From assembly GCA_030616985.1 (NCBI GenBank), contig JAUWWG010000004.1:1-42032 (forward strand): DNA of 42,032 nt, read 5' to 3'. Position 1 is the stretch's first letter. Each line of letters opens with the position of its first letter. Both the position numbers and the translations under genes were made by a program. Positions 28,383 to 38,157 of this stretch are shown one piece after another. The notes beneath the pieces are model-generated. The model searched no databases. It was not told where the DNA came from and saw only the letters and a program-made list of their open reading frames with translations. Source of the DNA: Thermoplasmatota archaeon (GTDB lineage Archaea > Thermoplasmatota > E2 > DHVEG-1).

Positions 28383-28490
28383 CTAGTTCGACAGCATAAC
28401 AACAAATCCCATAAGAATCATGGTTAATACTATCAACAGTGCCAAAATTTTAACAGCCCATTTCCTAAAAGTTTTCTTGTTAAGTTTCAT
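28383..28490 (-). CDS. 35-aa single-TM microprotein
   Basis: MKLNKKTFRKWAVKILALLIVLTMILMGFVVMLSN*; ATG overlaps the leuS stop as ATGA. Confidence 0.6.
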   Translation of the reverse strand: MKLNKKTFRKWAVKILALLIVLTMILMGFVVMLSN

Positions 28491-31213
28491 TTTATCATAT
28501 CTCCTGGTACTTCTATATAAAAATCATCAAATTGTAAAACACCTTTATCCTTTTTCCCTTTGACTTTTGTCTCTTTTTTAACTTGAATATAACCATTCTT
28601 TATTAAAGGTTCATCTGGAGTTTTTTTATCGACAATCGATATCTCTGACCATCTGACATCTCCATGCCCTTCGATAGTTTTTATTAGTTCGTCTTGATGT
28701 TCCCCAATCCATTTGGTAAGTTTCCCACTTTCTTTTTTGAACAGTGGCCCTATTTTAGAATGAACAGGTTTAACCGAAGTAATTTTTTCTTCGACATCTG
28801 GCTTTCCAACAATAAATTCGTGATCATCAGGATAGTTTAATGTTGATTTAATTATTGATCCACTGGGTTTTATCTTGGAAATAATGCTTTTTGTAGAATA
28901 GGTTGCAGAGGACTGCATAGAAGCATTTAATGCCATACCCTGAGCGCTTTTCCATGAGCGCACCCAAGAAATGTAGTCTTTAACATATTCTCCAGCTTTT
29001 TCAGCCTCGTTATCGATGAGTATCATTTCAGGCCATGGTGAAACATGTACACTCGTACAACCCTCAAATTTTTTATAACATTGGTGATATATTTCTTCTG
29101 TAATATGTGGGAAAAATGGTGCAAATAATTTTAGAATACCCAAGCCCAGTGTGTATATCGTGTAGCTAATGCTTTCAACGTTTTCGTTTTTGTATATGGA
29201 TGATTTTGCCATTTCGATATAGTGATCTGCAAGTTCATGCCACAGGAAGTATTCAATTTCTTTCATTGCCGGGGAGTAATCAAATACATCCATTAGTTCC
29301 GTACATTTCTTTACTAGCTTGCTATATTTTGTTAGTATCCATCTGTCAATATCGATTAGCTCTGGTTTTTCTGGTTTAGCATCATTTTTGATTATGTTTG
29401 AAATGAATTTCTCAACATTCCATAGTTTACGAAGAAGCCTTGTTCCTCTTACAACATCCTTGTTTCTAAACGCGTTGTCTTCACCTAAAGCACAGCTTGC
29501 CGCATAGCATCGGAATGCATCAGTGCCGTATTCATCTATCAATTTTAGCGGGTCAATTACATTCCCAAGACTGGCATGCATGGGTGTCCCATCTTCAGAT
29601 AATATGAATCCCCCCATCATGATGTTTTCAAAGGGCTTCTCATCTGTCAAAAGATTGCACCTTAGAATTGTATAAAATGCCCATGTTCTAATTATATCAT
29701 GTGCCTGTGGCCTGAGAGACATTGGATACAGTTTTTTGAATTTCTCATCATCTCTATGCCAAAATGTGTTGTAGAGGGGGGATATTGACGAGTCCATCCA
29801 TGTGTCAAAGACATCTTCGCAGCCTTTGAGATTTCCTCCGCATTTTGGACATGTTTCTACTGGTGGTTTATCAATCGTGGGATCAATATAACAATCTTTG
29901 GATCTAGCAAGTACAACATGCTTACATTTTTCACATTCCCATAGAGGTATTGGTGTTGCAAAATATCTTTGACGGCTGATAACCCAGTCCCACTCAAGGG
30001 ATTCTACCCAGTCTATGAGTCGTATTTTCATGAACTCTGGGCACCATTTCATCTCATCACTGGAATTTAATACCATTTCTTTGAATGGTACAGTCTTTAA
30101 GAACCATTGTTCTGCATTGATAAATTCGACAGGGGTTTTGCAGCGCCAACAGACGCCCACATTCTGTTCCAGTGGACTTTGTGCAATAAGCAGGTCGTTT
30201 TTTTGTAAATCCTCAATTACATCCCTGCGTGCATCTTCAATTTTCATCCCCTTGTATTTGCCGCAGATATCCGTCATGCAGCCTTCTTCGTCAATACTCA
30301 TCTCAATGGGTAGTTTATACTTAAAAACCCAATTTAGATCCTCTTTGTCACCAACGGTACATATCATAACAATACCAGATCCAAACTCAGGATCTACAAC
30401 ATCATCTTCAACAATCTTTACCTCTTTGTTGAATAAGGGCACCTTTAACATTTGATCTGAAAGCCAAGGTGCACGTTCATCTTTTGGATGGACTGCAACG
30501 ATCTGACATGATGGAAGCATCTCTGGCCGCGTAGTTGCAATCTCAACGTACATTCCCTTATCATCTTTTCCAATTCCATAATAATTCAAAAGCTGCTCAG
30601 ATTGTTCTTTTACAAAATAGAATTTTATTGTGTTAAGTTTCGTTGTTCTATCAGCATATGTCACCTCTGCATCTGCCATGGCAGTCATGCAACGTGGGCA
30701 CCAGTTCACTGGAAATTTACCTTTGTAAATGTGGCCTTTATCATATAGCTCAATGAAGGATATCTGCGTAAGTCTCCTATAGTACTCCGCATTAGTCTGA
30801 TAATATATCGATGGATCCATACTTTCTCCCAGTATGATAAACTGGTCAGTCATGGTTTTGATATTTTTCTCAGCAAACTCAGAACAAAGTTTTGTGAATT
30901 CATGCCTATCTATATCTTTACGAGTTATATTCAGCCGTCTTTCGACACGTTCCTCAATCGGTATTCCATTCACATCGAAACATAACGGAAAAAACACATT
31001 GAAACCACACATACGTTTGTATCTTGCAGCAAAATCTATGTGCGTGTAATGAACCGCATGTCCTGCATGGAGTGGGCCAGATGCATAACGCGGTGGGACA
31101 TCTATACTATACGGCTTTTTATTGCTATCAAAATCAAAGTGATGGATTTTCATTTCCTGCCATTTTTTCTGCCATTTTTTCTCAATGGATTTCTGATCAT
31201 ATGATGTTGACAT
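28487..31213 (-). CDS. leuS: leucyl-tRNA synthetase, archaeal type
   Basis: PPRYASGPLHAGHAVHYTHIDFAARYKRM (HIGH region), CWRCKTPVEFINAEQWFLK; 908 aa. Confidence 0.85.
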   Translation of the reverse strand: MSTSYDQKSIEKKWQKKWQEMKIHHFDFDSNKKPYSIDVPPRYASGPLHAGHAVHYTHIDFAARYKRMCGFNVFFPLCFDVNGIPIEERVERRLNITRKDIDRHEFTKLCSEFAEKNIKTMTDQFIILGESMDPSIYYQTNAEYYRRLTQISFIELYDKGHIYKGKFPVNWCPRCMTAMADAEVTYADRTTKLNTIKFYFVKEQSEQLLNYYGIGKDDKGMYVEIATTRPEMLPSCQIVAVHPKDERAPWLSDQMLKVPLFNKEVKIVEDDVVDPEFGSGIVMICTVGDKEDLNWVFKYKLPIEMSIDEEGCMTDICGKYKGMKIEDARRDVIEDLQKNDLLIAQSPLEQNVGVCWRCKTPVEFINAEQWFLKTVPFKEMVLNSSDEMKWCPEFMKIRLIDWVESLEWDWVISRQRYFATPIPLWECEKCKHVVLARSKDCYIDPTIDKPPVETCPKCGGNLKGCEDVFDTWMDSSISPLYNTFWHRDDEKFKKLYPMSLRPQAHDIIRTWAFYTILRCNLLTDEKPFENIMMGGFILSEDGTPMHASLGNVIDPLKLIDEYGTDAFRCYAASCALGEDNAFRNKDVVRGTRLLRKLWNVEKFISNIIKNDAKPEKPELIDIDRWILTKYSKLVKKCTELMDVFDYSPAMKEIEYFLWHELADHYIEMAKSSIYKNENVESISYTIYTLGLGILKLFAPFFPHITEEIYHQCYKKFEGCTSVHVSPWPEMILIDNEAEKAGEYVKDYISWVRSWKSAQGMALNASMQSSATYSTKSIISKIKPSGSIIKSTLNYPDDHEFIVGKPDVEEKITSVKPVHSKIGPLFKKESGKLTKWIGEHQDELIKTIEGHGDVRWSEISIVDKKTPDEPLIKNGYIQVKKETKVKGKKDKGVLQFDDFYIEVPGDMIK

Positions 31214-31438
31214 TCTATTTTCTCCACTAGATATATATGTGAATTAGTAGAGGTCAAAGAATTTTTACTTATAAAAGCCACTCACCACAGAACCTGCTTT
31301 ATGTTTGTTCACGGGCCCAAGCTCCATTTTGATTATTTGTGTCTTTTATATCTCTACTGTCGCTATATCTACGATAATGCCACTTGCAATTATCAAGATA
31401 CATAAAACCTTTATGCATATGTTTTGCCTTGTGTAATT

Positions 31439-31479
31439 ATTTTTCTCCCCCAGATTTACAAGTTCATTGCTGTTTTTTC
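31439..31479. repeat. 41-bp direct repeat copy A
   Basis: atttttctcccccagatttacaagttcattgctgttttttc. Confidence 0.93.
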
Positions 31480-31497
31480 AAGAGATGGCCATTCTAA

Positions 31498-31644
31498 CTA
31501 CATAATCAGGTTTTTTTTCCATATGACCATAATAAAATAAAAAGCAAACGTAGTTGGAAATGCAATATTGAAGGCAAAACTTACAAAAATCAATAAAAAG
31601 CAAATTACAGGTTTCAATATTAGTATTGTATCTTTAACTTGCAT
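31498..31644 (-). CDS. 48-aa hydrophobic microprotein
   Basis: MQVKDTILILKPVICFLLIFVSFAFNIAFPTTFAFYFIMVIWKKNLIM*; GGGGGAG about 8 nt upstream. Confidence 0.55.
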   Translation of the reverse strand: MQVKDTILILKPVICFLLIFVSFAFNIAFPTTFAFYFIMVIWKKNLIM

Positions 31645-31704
31645 AATTTTCTCTCCCCCTGGTTGATACTTTGTATAAATTTATTTAATTGTAATGTCCT
31701 AGTG

Positions 31705-31745
31705 ATTTTTCTCCCCCAGATTTACAAGTTCATTGCTGTTTTTTC
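31705..31745. repeat. 41-bp direct repeat copy B
   Basis: identical to 31439-31479. Confidence 0.93.
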
Positions 31746-31828
31746 TTTTTTTCTTTTTTGAACTTAAGCATTCTCTCATGCATTTCCCTTACTCTCTTTT
31801 CTACATGATTTTGATAAATATTTGCCAT
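31730..31828 (-). CDS. 32-aa basic microprotein
   Basis: MANIYQNHVEKRVREMHERMLKFKKEKKKKQQ*; ggggaggtaaa directly upstream. Confidence 0.5.
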   Translation of the reverse strand: MANIYQNHVEKRVREMHERMLKFKKEKKKKQQ

Positions 31829-31946
31829 TTTACCTCCCCAGATCTGATTTAAAAACAGTACCTTTTATTAATATTTTGTTCGCAGGTGAATATGCAGGTA
31901 GATCCCGTAAAATATACAACTGTGTGACATCCAGTTCCTTAAAATA

Positions 31947-33092
31947 TCAGTCTTTGCTTGATGCGGTGGGCTTAGGTTCTTCTAGTGCCATCTTTCTAAA
32001 TTCTTTCACTTCATCAACAGAGGGTAAAACAGGTTTGATATGTTTCCTCTTCATCTTTTTATTATATTCCTCTATACTAATTTCTTCTAGTATTTTTCTG
32101 CCTTTTTCCCTAAGTTGATCCATAGAACCATTCACGGTGTCAACTGTACTCCGTAGCACTATGAAAAGAGGCGACATAAACTGGCGGAATAGCAGTGGAA
32201 ACCCTTCGAATCTGATATCCATACTTTTATCAACCCTCACTCTCCACCCGGGCTCCGCCCCTAACTCTGATATAGCAACGCCCATTCCAACGCTAAGTTC
32301 GTCTGAAAAAGTTGGATCCCCATTTATCCACTTGCCGTTCACTTTCAGTTCTGCCTCACCATGCATGGCATCAAGGAACCCTAAAGATTGGAAGGTTTCT
32401 CTCAATATCGGATCTGGAGCAACCATAACATCATACATCTCTTGAGTTGGAGCTAACCCGTACAACCTATAACGTGCAGGAATACCACCAGCTCTTGCTA
32501 TAGCTGCCAAAAGCGATAGCTGATCAAGACATACTCCACCTTTCGTCTTGAACGTTTGGAGAGCCCCCACAATGGGCTTAAAGATTAGATATTTATTAGT
32601 TTTAACCCACTTAAAAGCAGCTTGAGCAAATTCCTCATCTGACTTACTTTCTGCCCTTAATTGTTCTGCAAGAGCACGTATTTCAGGGGCATCTGATTCG
32701 CAGAAAAGTGTTGGCCTTAGGTATTTTTTGTTTTCATGCTTCAATTGACCTAGATTGTCAAGAATTTTTTTGTTTAGAAGCTTGGTAGAATCATATTGAC
32801 TCTCATCAGCAATATGTGCCCATGGTACTCGATGATTTCTCAGTCTTAATTTATATGAAGGTATATTTTGGATTATAGATTCAGGATGGTTTGCAACAAT
32901 AAATGATAATGGACCTATCGTCTTCAAAAAATTTTTCAAAAGTGGTCTTGGTATTAACAATCCCTTATCTATCCCCTCACTAATTTTTCTAAACATCTTA
33001 TCACCGTATTTCGCTCTAAATTTATCAAACTTTTTTAATATTAATATAAAATACTTACGTTTTACAACATATATAAATGTTTTCACATCCAA
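31947..33092 (-). CDS. transglutaminase-like (papain-fold) domain protein
   Basis: TKGGVCLDQLSLLAAIARAGGIPARYRLYG, HGEAELKVNGKWINGDPTF. Confidence 0.75.
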   Translation of the reverse strand: MDVKTFIYVVKRKYFILILKKFDKFRAKYGDKMFRKISEGIDKGLLIPRPLLKNFLKTIGPLSFIVANHPESIIQNIPSYKLRLRNHRVPWAHIADESQYDSTKLLNKKILDNLGQLKHENKKYLRPTLFCESDAPEIRALAEQLRAESKSDEEFAQAAFKWVKTNKYLIFKPIVGALQTFKTKGGVCLDQLSLLAAIARAGGIPARYRLYGLAPTQEMYDVMVAPDPILRETFQSLGFLDAMHGEAELKVNGKWINGDPTFSDELSVGMGVAISELGAEPGWRVRVDKSMDIRFEGFPLLFRQFMSPLFIVLRSTVDTVNGSMDQLREKGRKILEEISIEEYNKKMKRKHIKPVLPSVDEVKEFRKMALEEPKPTASSKD

Positions 33093-33335
33093 AATTTTTA
33101 TTGCAACATTTGTTACAATCTATTGTTGAGGTTCCTGTAGCATTAACCAATGTTTCTTAAATCGAAATAGAACAATACAATGGGAAAAGAAACACGAGTT
33201 TCTTAATTCAAAGAATTGAGTGGAATAATTGCAATTTTCCTTATCCAAAATCAAAATTAGTTCAAATTAGATTGGGAACTATTCAGAATAATAGCAAATG
33301 TGAGTTTTAAAGAAGAACAACAGATCCCATCTGTT

Positions 33336-33716
33336 TTATCTATCACCTAAAAGGATTTTAAGTTCTGTTATGTCTCTTTTGACCGCTTCTATTTCTTGCA
33401 GTTTTTCTTTTTCAAAACTTCCAATTATATTGTCTAAGGGCAACGTAAGTTTATAGATATAGATTGGTCTTCCTTTCCCTTCCTTTTTTAGATCTCTCTT
33501 ATCTATCCACCCTTTTTTCTTCAGCTCTTGCATTGCCACACTTACCTCTGGTTGCCTTAGATTTGCACCTTGCTCAACCTCTACAGAGCGGCATTCATCA
33601 ACCTGTGAGATATATGTAAGGGTTTTAGCTAGGTTCTTTGGCATTCCAAGCTCTGTAAATATATGTACTATCTTCCCATCTTGCTGAGTTAATTTATAAG
33701 GTGTATTTTCTTTCAT
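33336..33716 (-). CDS. winged-helix transcriptional regulator
   Basis: NLRQPEVSVAMQELKKKGWIDKRDLKKEGKGRPIYIYKL; paralogue of 37085-37459. Confidence 0.78.
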   Translation of the reverse strand: MKENTPYKLTQQDGKIVHIFTELGMPKNLAKTLTYISQVDECRSVEVEQGANLRQPEVSVAMQELKKKGWIDKRDLKKEGKGRPIYIYKLTLPLDNIIGSFEKEKLQEIEAVKRDITELKILLGDR

Positions 33717-33821
33717 TATTCATCATCCAACATAGTTTTTATATTTCGATACTTATAATATAAGGGGGACTATATAAATCTTATTATCTAGTAAATGTAA
33801 ATTTTAATATAAAAATAGGAT

Positions 33822-34514
33822 TTATTCCAAAAAATTCAACGCTTCTTCAATACGACCCAGTTCAATTCCAGTAGTAAGATTCCCAACAATTGCACCTTTA
33901 GTGTTTGCCACGAGCCCACTACCAATCAAAGGAACACCATGGTTAACCGTTCCAATCATAACACTTACATTGAAAATTTTTTCCAACTGTCTTTTCTCAT
34001 CTGGTGTAATCTTTGGATGACAAAGTAGTCCCTTATTGGTAACAGCTGCAGCCATACCAACAATATCCAAAGAACCAATGGTGCCTCTGTGGACTGGCAC
34101 CTTAAATACATCTTCTATTTCTTTTAGTGTTTCATCTTTTAGATGAGGGTGAACCAGTGCACCATTATCATTTACAAGAATATCATTACCAGCTGCATTT
34201 ATTTTATCTTCTATAACAAACACGTCCAGCCCCTGGTCCTCAATGATTTTAATATCTACAGCATCAATAAGATCAGTGACAATTGCCCCATTTGAATTAA
34301 TTGTAAGAAGAGATCCAACGATGTTTGCATCGGCTATGCTTATTTCCACAAGTGTTACATCCAAGGCAGAAATAACCTTTTTCTTTATTTTCTTGGAAAG
34401 CCCCCTCTGTATAAAGGCAACATCATCATTGGTCCTGCAAAGGACACCCACATTAGAATTTTCATTGAAATCTAATCGTTGGAAGCGGGATTTTTCATCC
34501 ATTTCTCTAGGCAT
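33822..34514 (-). CDS. eif6: translation initiation factor aIF6
   Basis: GSLLTINSNGAIV, VNDNGALVHPHL, GTVNHGVPLIGSGLVANTKGAIVG. Confidence 0.95.
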   Translation of the reverse strand: MPREMDEKSRFQRLDFNENSNVGVLCRTNDDVAFIQRGLSKKIKKKVISALDVTLVEISIADANIVGSLLTINSNGAIVTDLIDAVDIKIIEDQGLDVFVIEDKINAAGNDILVNDNGALVHPHLKDETLKEIEDVFKVPVHRGTIGSLDIVGMAAAVTNKGLLCHPKITPDEKRQLEKIFNVSVMIGTVNHGVPLIGSGLVANTKGAIVGNLTTGIELGRIEEALNFLE

Positions 34515-34570
34515 AGCATCTTACTCCAAATAACATATGTTTCAATATGGTTATATGTATGGTTTTTCGT

Positions 34571-34678
34571 ATGGAACGTAAACTTCGTGAAATTGGTGTA
34601 AGTATTGTCATAACGATACCGAGACAAGTATGTGACTTATATAAGTTTAACCCGGGGAGCAAAATAAGCATAAACTGA
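34571..34678 (+). pseudogene. 35-aa SpoVT/AbrB-like ORF, probably truncated
   Basis: MERKLREIGVSIVITIPRQVCDLYKFNPGSKISIN*; matches the start of AbrB-like swapped-hairpin domains. Confidence 0.5.
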
Positions 34679-34877
34679 ACCCTTGTTTGTATACTATTGA
34701 GAGTTCATTCCAATTCTCATCTGTTTAAAACTGTATTATAATTACAAATGCCTTAAAAACTTATTTTTCCATATGAAACACCAGAGTTTAAGGAGAAATT
34801 GACTAAAATAATGCATTTGAGTCGAGAATACTGAATCCATTAGGAGTTCGTATGAAATCCAGCCGCTGAAATATACG

Positions 34878-35531
34878 TTATTCACTTTTTTTCTTAGTGC
34901 CACTAGGTTTTTTAGAAGTAGTCTTTTTTGTGGTTTTGGGTTTAGCCTTGTCTTCTTCAGTTGGTTTAGATTCTTTAGCAGGTTTTTCTTTTGGTTTTTC
35001 TGTTTTCTCCTTTTTCTCAGATGGTTTTTCCTTCTTTTCAGACACTTTCTCAGGCTTTTTCTCCTCTTTTTCTCCATTTTCTTCTTTTGCCTTTGGAGCT
35101 TTCTTTTTCTTTATTTTTACTTCACCATCTGCAGTTGGGCTAACCTCGTAATCTTCGGTACCAGATATCTCACCAGGTTCTTCCTCAGCTTCAGGTTCCT
35201 CTTTTATTAAAATAGGTTCCTTTTTCTCTTTCTCTTCCTTCAGCAATTCACGTCTGGATTTTTTGAACTCGAGCTCAGGTAAATATGCCTCAACAACACC
35301 ATCATCAAATTTAACGGCCTTCACACGTATTTTACTAGGTATCCTGTACTTCCCGTGTGTCCAGAGAGCGTTATTCAGAGAATCATCCATCCAAATGTCT
35401 TTTGCCTCAATCTTCATATGTTTAGTCAAAAATTGTTTTACCCTCTTAACGGCTATAGGTGCCGCCATGGAGGACTTAAAACCTTTCTTCTTTAAAGGTA
35501 TAACATATATTTTTTCAATTTCTTCTGCCAT
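34878..35531 (-). CDS. rpl31e: 50S ribosomal protein L31e with long K/E/P-rich C-terminal extension
   Basis: MAEEIEKIYVIPLKKKGFKSSMAAPIAVKRVKQFLTKHMKIEAKDIWMDDSLNNALWTHGKYRIPSKIRVKAVKFDDGVVEAYLPE then >100 aa low complexity. Confidence 0.9.
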   Translation of the reverse strand: MAEEIEKIYVIPLKKKGFKSSMAAPIAVKRVKQFLTKHMKIEAKDIWMDDSLNNALWTHGKYRIPSKIRVKAVKFDDGVVEAYLPELEFKKSRRELLKEEKEKKEPILIKEEPEAEEEPGEISGTEDYEVSPTADGEVKIKKKKAPKAKEENGEKEEKKPEKVSEKKEKPSEKKEKTEKPKEKPAKESKPTEEDKAKPKTTKKTTSKKPSGTKKKSE

Positions 35532-35536
35532 GGTAA

Positions 35537-35695
35537 TCAAGCTTTCTTAAGTTTATTTCTACGCCAGTGACGCGTTTTAGGATGACGCGTGAAACGCCGG
35601 TTAGTTCTAATCATAATCCATGCGGGTACACGCCGGTTGCTTTTAGTAGCCTTATTCAAACGAAGTTTTTTGCCAAGTGATTTATGTGTTGACAT
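35537..35695 (-). CDS. rpl39e: 50S ribosomal protein L39e
   Basis: [52 protein letters not shown]; absent from the ORF track because it is short. Confidence 0.95.
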   Translation of the reverse strand: MSTHKSLGKKLRLNKATKSNRRVPAWIMIRTNRRFTRHPKTRHWRRNKLKKA

Positions 35696-35701
35696 GATAT
35701 T

Positions 35702-36037
35702 CTACCTTCTCTCTATCTTTATATCTCTTTTCTTTGGAATTATCTTCGAAAGCAGCATACGTAACTGCTCATCATTTATTTTATTTTTTAATCTGCCACT
35801 CTGGGCAAGCGTTATGAGCTGATTCTCGATTTCCTCGGCCATTTCAGATCGAGCAACCTTTATCCTTCCAAGCCGTTCTTTTGCTTGTGTTGTAAGAATG
35901 CCCCGGAGAATCATCCTCCTTCTTTCGTCAAGCCCTTTTTTTTGAGCATCCTGTTCTTCGAGTGATTCTTGGAGTTGGCCCTGTTGCTGCAACTCCTGCA
36001 GTTTTTTTCGCCTTAGATTCTCAAGTTCTTCATCCAT
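35702..36037 (-). CDS. PDCD5-like DNA-binding protein
   Basis: MDEELENLRRKKLQELQQQ...RLGRIKVARSEMAEEIENQLITLAQSGRL. Confidence 0.92.
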   Translation of the reverse strand: MDEELENLRRKKLQELQQQGQLQESLEEQDAQKKGLDERRRMILRGILTTQAKERLGRIKVARSEMAEEIENQLITLAQSGRLKNKINDEQLRMLLSKIIPKKRDIKIERR

Positions 36038-36065
36038 AAATCCTAATTACTGATCCATTAATTAT

Positions 36066-36518
36066 TTAATATTTTTCCAGACCCGGGTAGTAAGCCCCAA
36101 CATTTTTCATGACTTCATGAGAGGTATTGTCTAAAAAGGACCTGCCTTTTGGAGTAAGCACACGACCTTTTCCTTTGATTCTTGTTACATATCCTGCCTT
36201 TTCAAGTTGCTGAACAGCCCTTCTTGCAATGGAGCCACTTCCACGTCTTGCCTTCGATGGTTTTGAACCGCGATTTTTTCTTCCACCGTATTCTGCCCTG
36301 AGCTGCTCTGTACCAATAGTATTTTTAATATAGATTTTACGTAGAATAGCTGCACATCTGACATACCACCAATCTTTATTTGTTGGAGGATTCTCCTTAT
36401 GTACACCTGTTCTAACATACCTATTTTCTTCAGGCAGAACAATAGATTTATCATTCTGCAATTTCTTTGCTACCTTGTCTATTAATTCCTTAGCCGGAAC
36501 ATCATATAACGTCGTCAT
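36066..36518 (-). CDS. rps19e: 30S ribosomal protein S19e
   Basis: TTLYDVPAKELIDKVAKKL, DWWYVRCAAILRKIYI, YGGRKNRGSKPSKARRGSGSIARRAVQQLEKAGYV. Confidence 0.95.
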   Translation of the reverse strand: MTTLYDVPAKELIDKVAKKLQNDKSIVLPEENRYVRTGVHKENPPTNKDWWYVRCAAILRKIYIKNTIGTEQLRAEYGGRKNRGSKPSKARRGSGSIARRAVQQLEKAGYVTRIKGKGRVLTPKGRSFLDNTSHEVMKNVGAYYPGLEKY

Positions 36519-36574
36519 ATATTCATTACTCCCACATGTGAGATTAGAATTGGGTAACGGTAATAAATGATAGG

Positions 36575-36922
36575 TTATTTAAGTATAGCGGATGGTTTTT
36601 CCTCAGTCTTTTTGAGTGGAATCCGAGTATATTTTCTACAATTATGACAGTAAACAACTATTTTTCCACCATGAATTCTTACCCTACAAGTAACATTTGG
36701 TAGAAGATATCTGTAGCAGTGTTTGCAGAATCTTCGTTTATATTTTTTAGGGATCGGTGCCAGGTTCCTCATAGATATTTTTCGTGCAAGTTCTACATAT
36801 CTGTTTGACAGGTTAAGTTCACCTGAAAGGGCATTTTCTTCCGCTAAGATGAATAATTTGTTGATCCTCCCCTTTGCTATTATTTTTTGCATTTTCTTGT
36901 CTAATGCTTTTTTCCTTGACAT
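36575..36922 (-). CDS. rnp4: ribonuclease P protein component 4 (Rpp21/Rpr2)
   Basis: RYVELARKISMRNLAPIPKKYKRRFCKHCYRYLLPNVTCRVR...VVYCHNCRKYTRIPL. Confidence 0.93.
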   Translation of the reverse strand: MSRKKALDKKMQKIIAKGRINKLFILAEENALSGELNLSNRYVELARKISMRNLAPIPKKYKRRFCKHCYRYLLPNVTCRVRIHGGKIVVYCHNCRKYTRIPLKKTEEKPSAILK

Positions 36923-37084
36923 AATAATCCTTTCGTTGTGGTTCTAAAATAGTTTTTTTCTGGCATCTAATTAATGTACTTTTTCCTACACATCAATTCT
37001 TTCTTTAAAAATCTATTTTCCCCGATGAAATTTTGAGTTATGCAAAATCTGGGCAAGATGATGATAAAAGTAAGAATTTATCTA

Positions 37085-37459
37085 TTATCCGATAATATTT
37101 TTGAGTTCAGATATGTTGTTTTCAACAGTTTCAAATTCTCTTAATTTTTCCTGCTCAATATTTTTCATTATTTCAGATAGTTGAACTATGGGATTATAGA
37201 CATGAACAGGTCTACCTTTTCCTTTCCCTTTAATGTCCTGTTTTGCTACCCATCCTCTTCGCCTTAGCTCTTGCATTGCCACACTTACTTCAGGTTGCCT
37301 CAGATTTGCCACCTGTTCAACATCTGCAGAGCGACATTCATCAATTTGTGAGAGATACATTATTGTTTTTGCAAGATTTCTTGGCATCCCAAGATTTGTG
37401 AAGAGTTGTACTGCTTCATCATCTTTTTCATCTAATACAAACAAGTTTTTTGTTTTCAT
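37085..37459 (-). CDS. winged-helix transcriptional regulator, paralogue of 33336-33716
   Basis: NLRQPEVSVAMQELRRRGWVAKQDIKGKGKGRPVHVYNP. Confidence 0.78.
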   Translation of the reverse strand: MKTKNLFVLDEKDDEAVQLFTNLGMPRNLAKTIMYLSQIDECRSADVEQVANLRQPEVSVAMQELRRRGWVAKQDIKGKGKGRPVHVYNPIVQLSEIMKNIEQEKLREFETVENNISELKNIIG

Positions 37460-37608
37460 ATTTTATTTCTCCATCATAAAACAAGTAGATACAATGCTTA
37501 ACAGGTTTTAAAACTAATGATTTATTAAAACATTTTCTATGGAATAATCATCCTCCTTTAAAGTAGATAAAGTTTACCCATGCCCCTGATTTTCATAATT
37601 TTTAAAAG

Positions 37609-38073
37609 TTAAATCTTTAAATATCTTGATGTTGCCTTATCAAACATATCACTCCAAGAATCAAAGATAGTATTAACTCTAATATATTCATTAAATTCTT
37701 CGCAGGGAATATTTTCAAACATTTCATGTGTTATAACTAAGATATCCTTTGGGACTAGTTCACTATTGATTATAAAATCGGTGAGATTATCATAGTCGGT
37801 ATATTTTTTCATAAACGCATTATTGAACAGTTTTTCAATAGATATCTCACCATCGCTGTTGTCGGGGGATTGATTGCAGTCTGAACGAACTAATTCTGCA
37901 TCAACAGAACATCCACAATCTGGACATACATAAGTAGAAGAGGAGCTATCAGTTAATTGATACATTTTTTTCCCACAATCTGGGCAATTCCCTTTTTCCT
38001 TCTTTACTTCATCCATCGTTTCCAAATTCATCCACTCAAATTCTATTAAATTGAATGATATTACATATCCCAT
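37609..38073 (-). CDS. zinc-ribbon hypothetical protein
   Basis: CPDCGKKMYQLTDSSSSTYVCPDCGC two CxxC knuckles. Confidence 0.65.
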   Translation of the reverse strand: MGYVISFNLIEFEWMNLETMDEVKKEKGNCPDCGKKMYQLTDSSSSTYVCPDCGCSVDAELVRSDCNQSPDNSDGEISIEKLFNNAFMKKYTDYDNLTDFIINSELVPKDILVITHEMFENIPCEEFNEYIRVNTIFDSWSDMFDKATSRYLKI

Positions 38074-38157
38074 TAATTGTATTTAAATCTACTGAGTTAA
38101 AGTGTCAAAATGAAAAAAATATGTCTTTTAGAATCTATTAGTGATGATAAACTCAGA

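Noticed and set aside
31299-31418. 39-aa minus ORF MHKGFMYLDNCKWHYRRYSDSRDIKDTNNQNGAWAREQT*
   Set aside because: The GGGGGAG upstream is too far (>20 nt) and there is no independent support; not claimed as a gene.
33188-33205. Perfect inverted repeat AAGAAAC-acga-GTTTCTT
   Set aside because: Short hairpin, could be terminator-like or chance; no clear association.
34742-35077. 111-aa minus-strand ORF rich in K/R/L
   Set aside because: Alternate frame of the low-complexity K/E tail of L31e; composition artefact.
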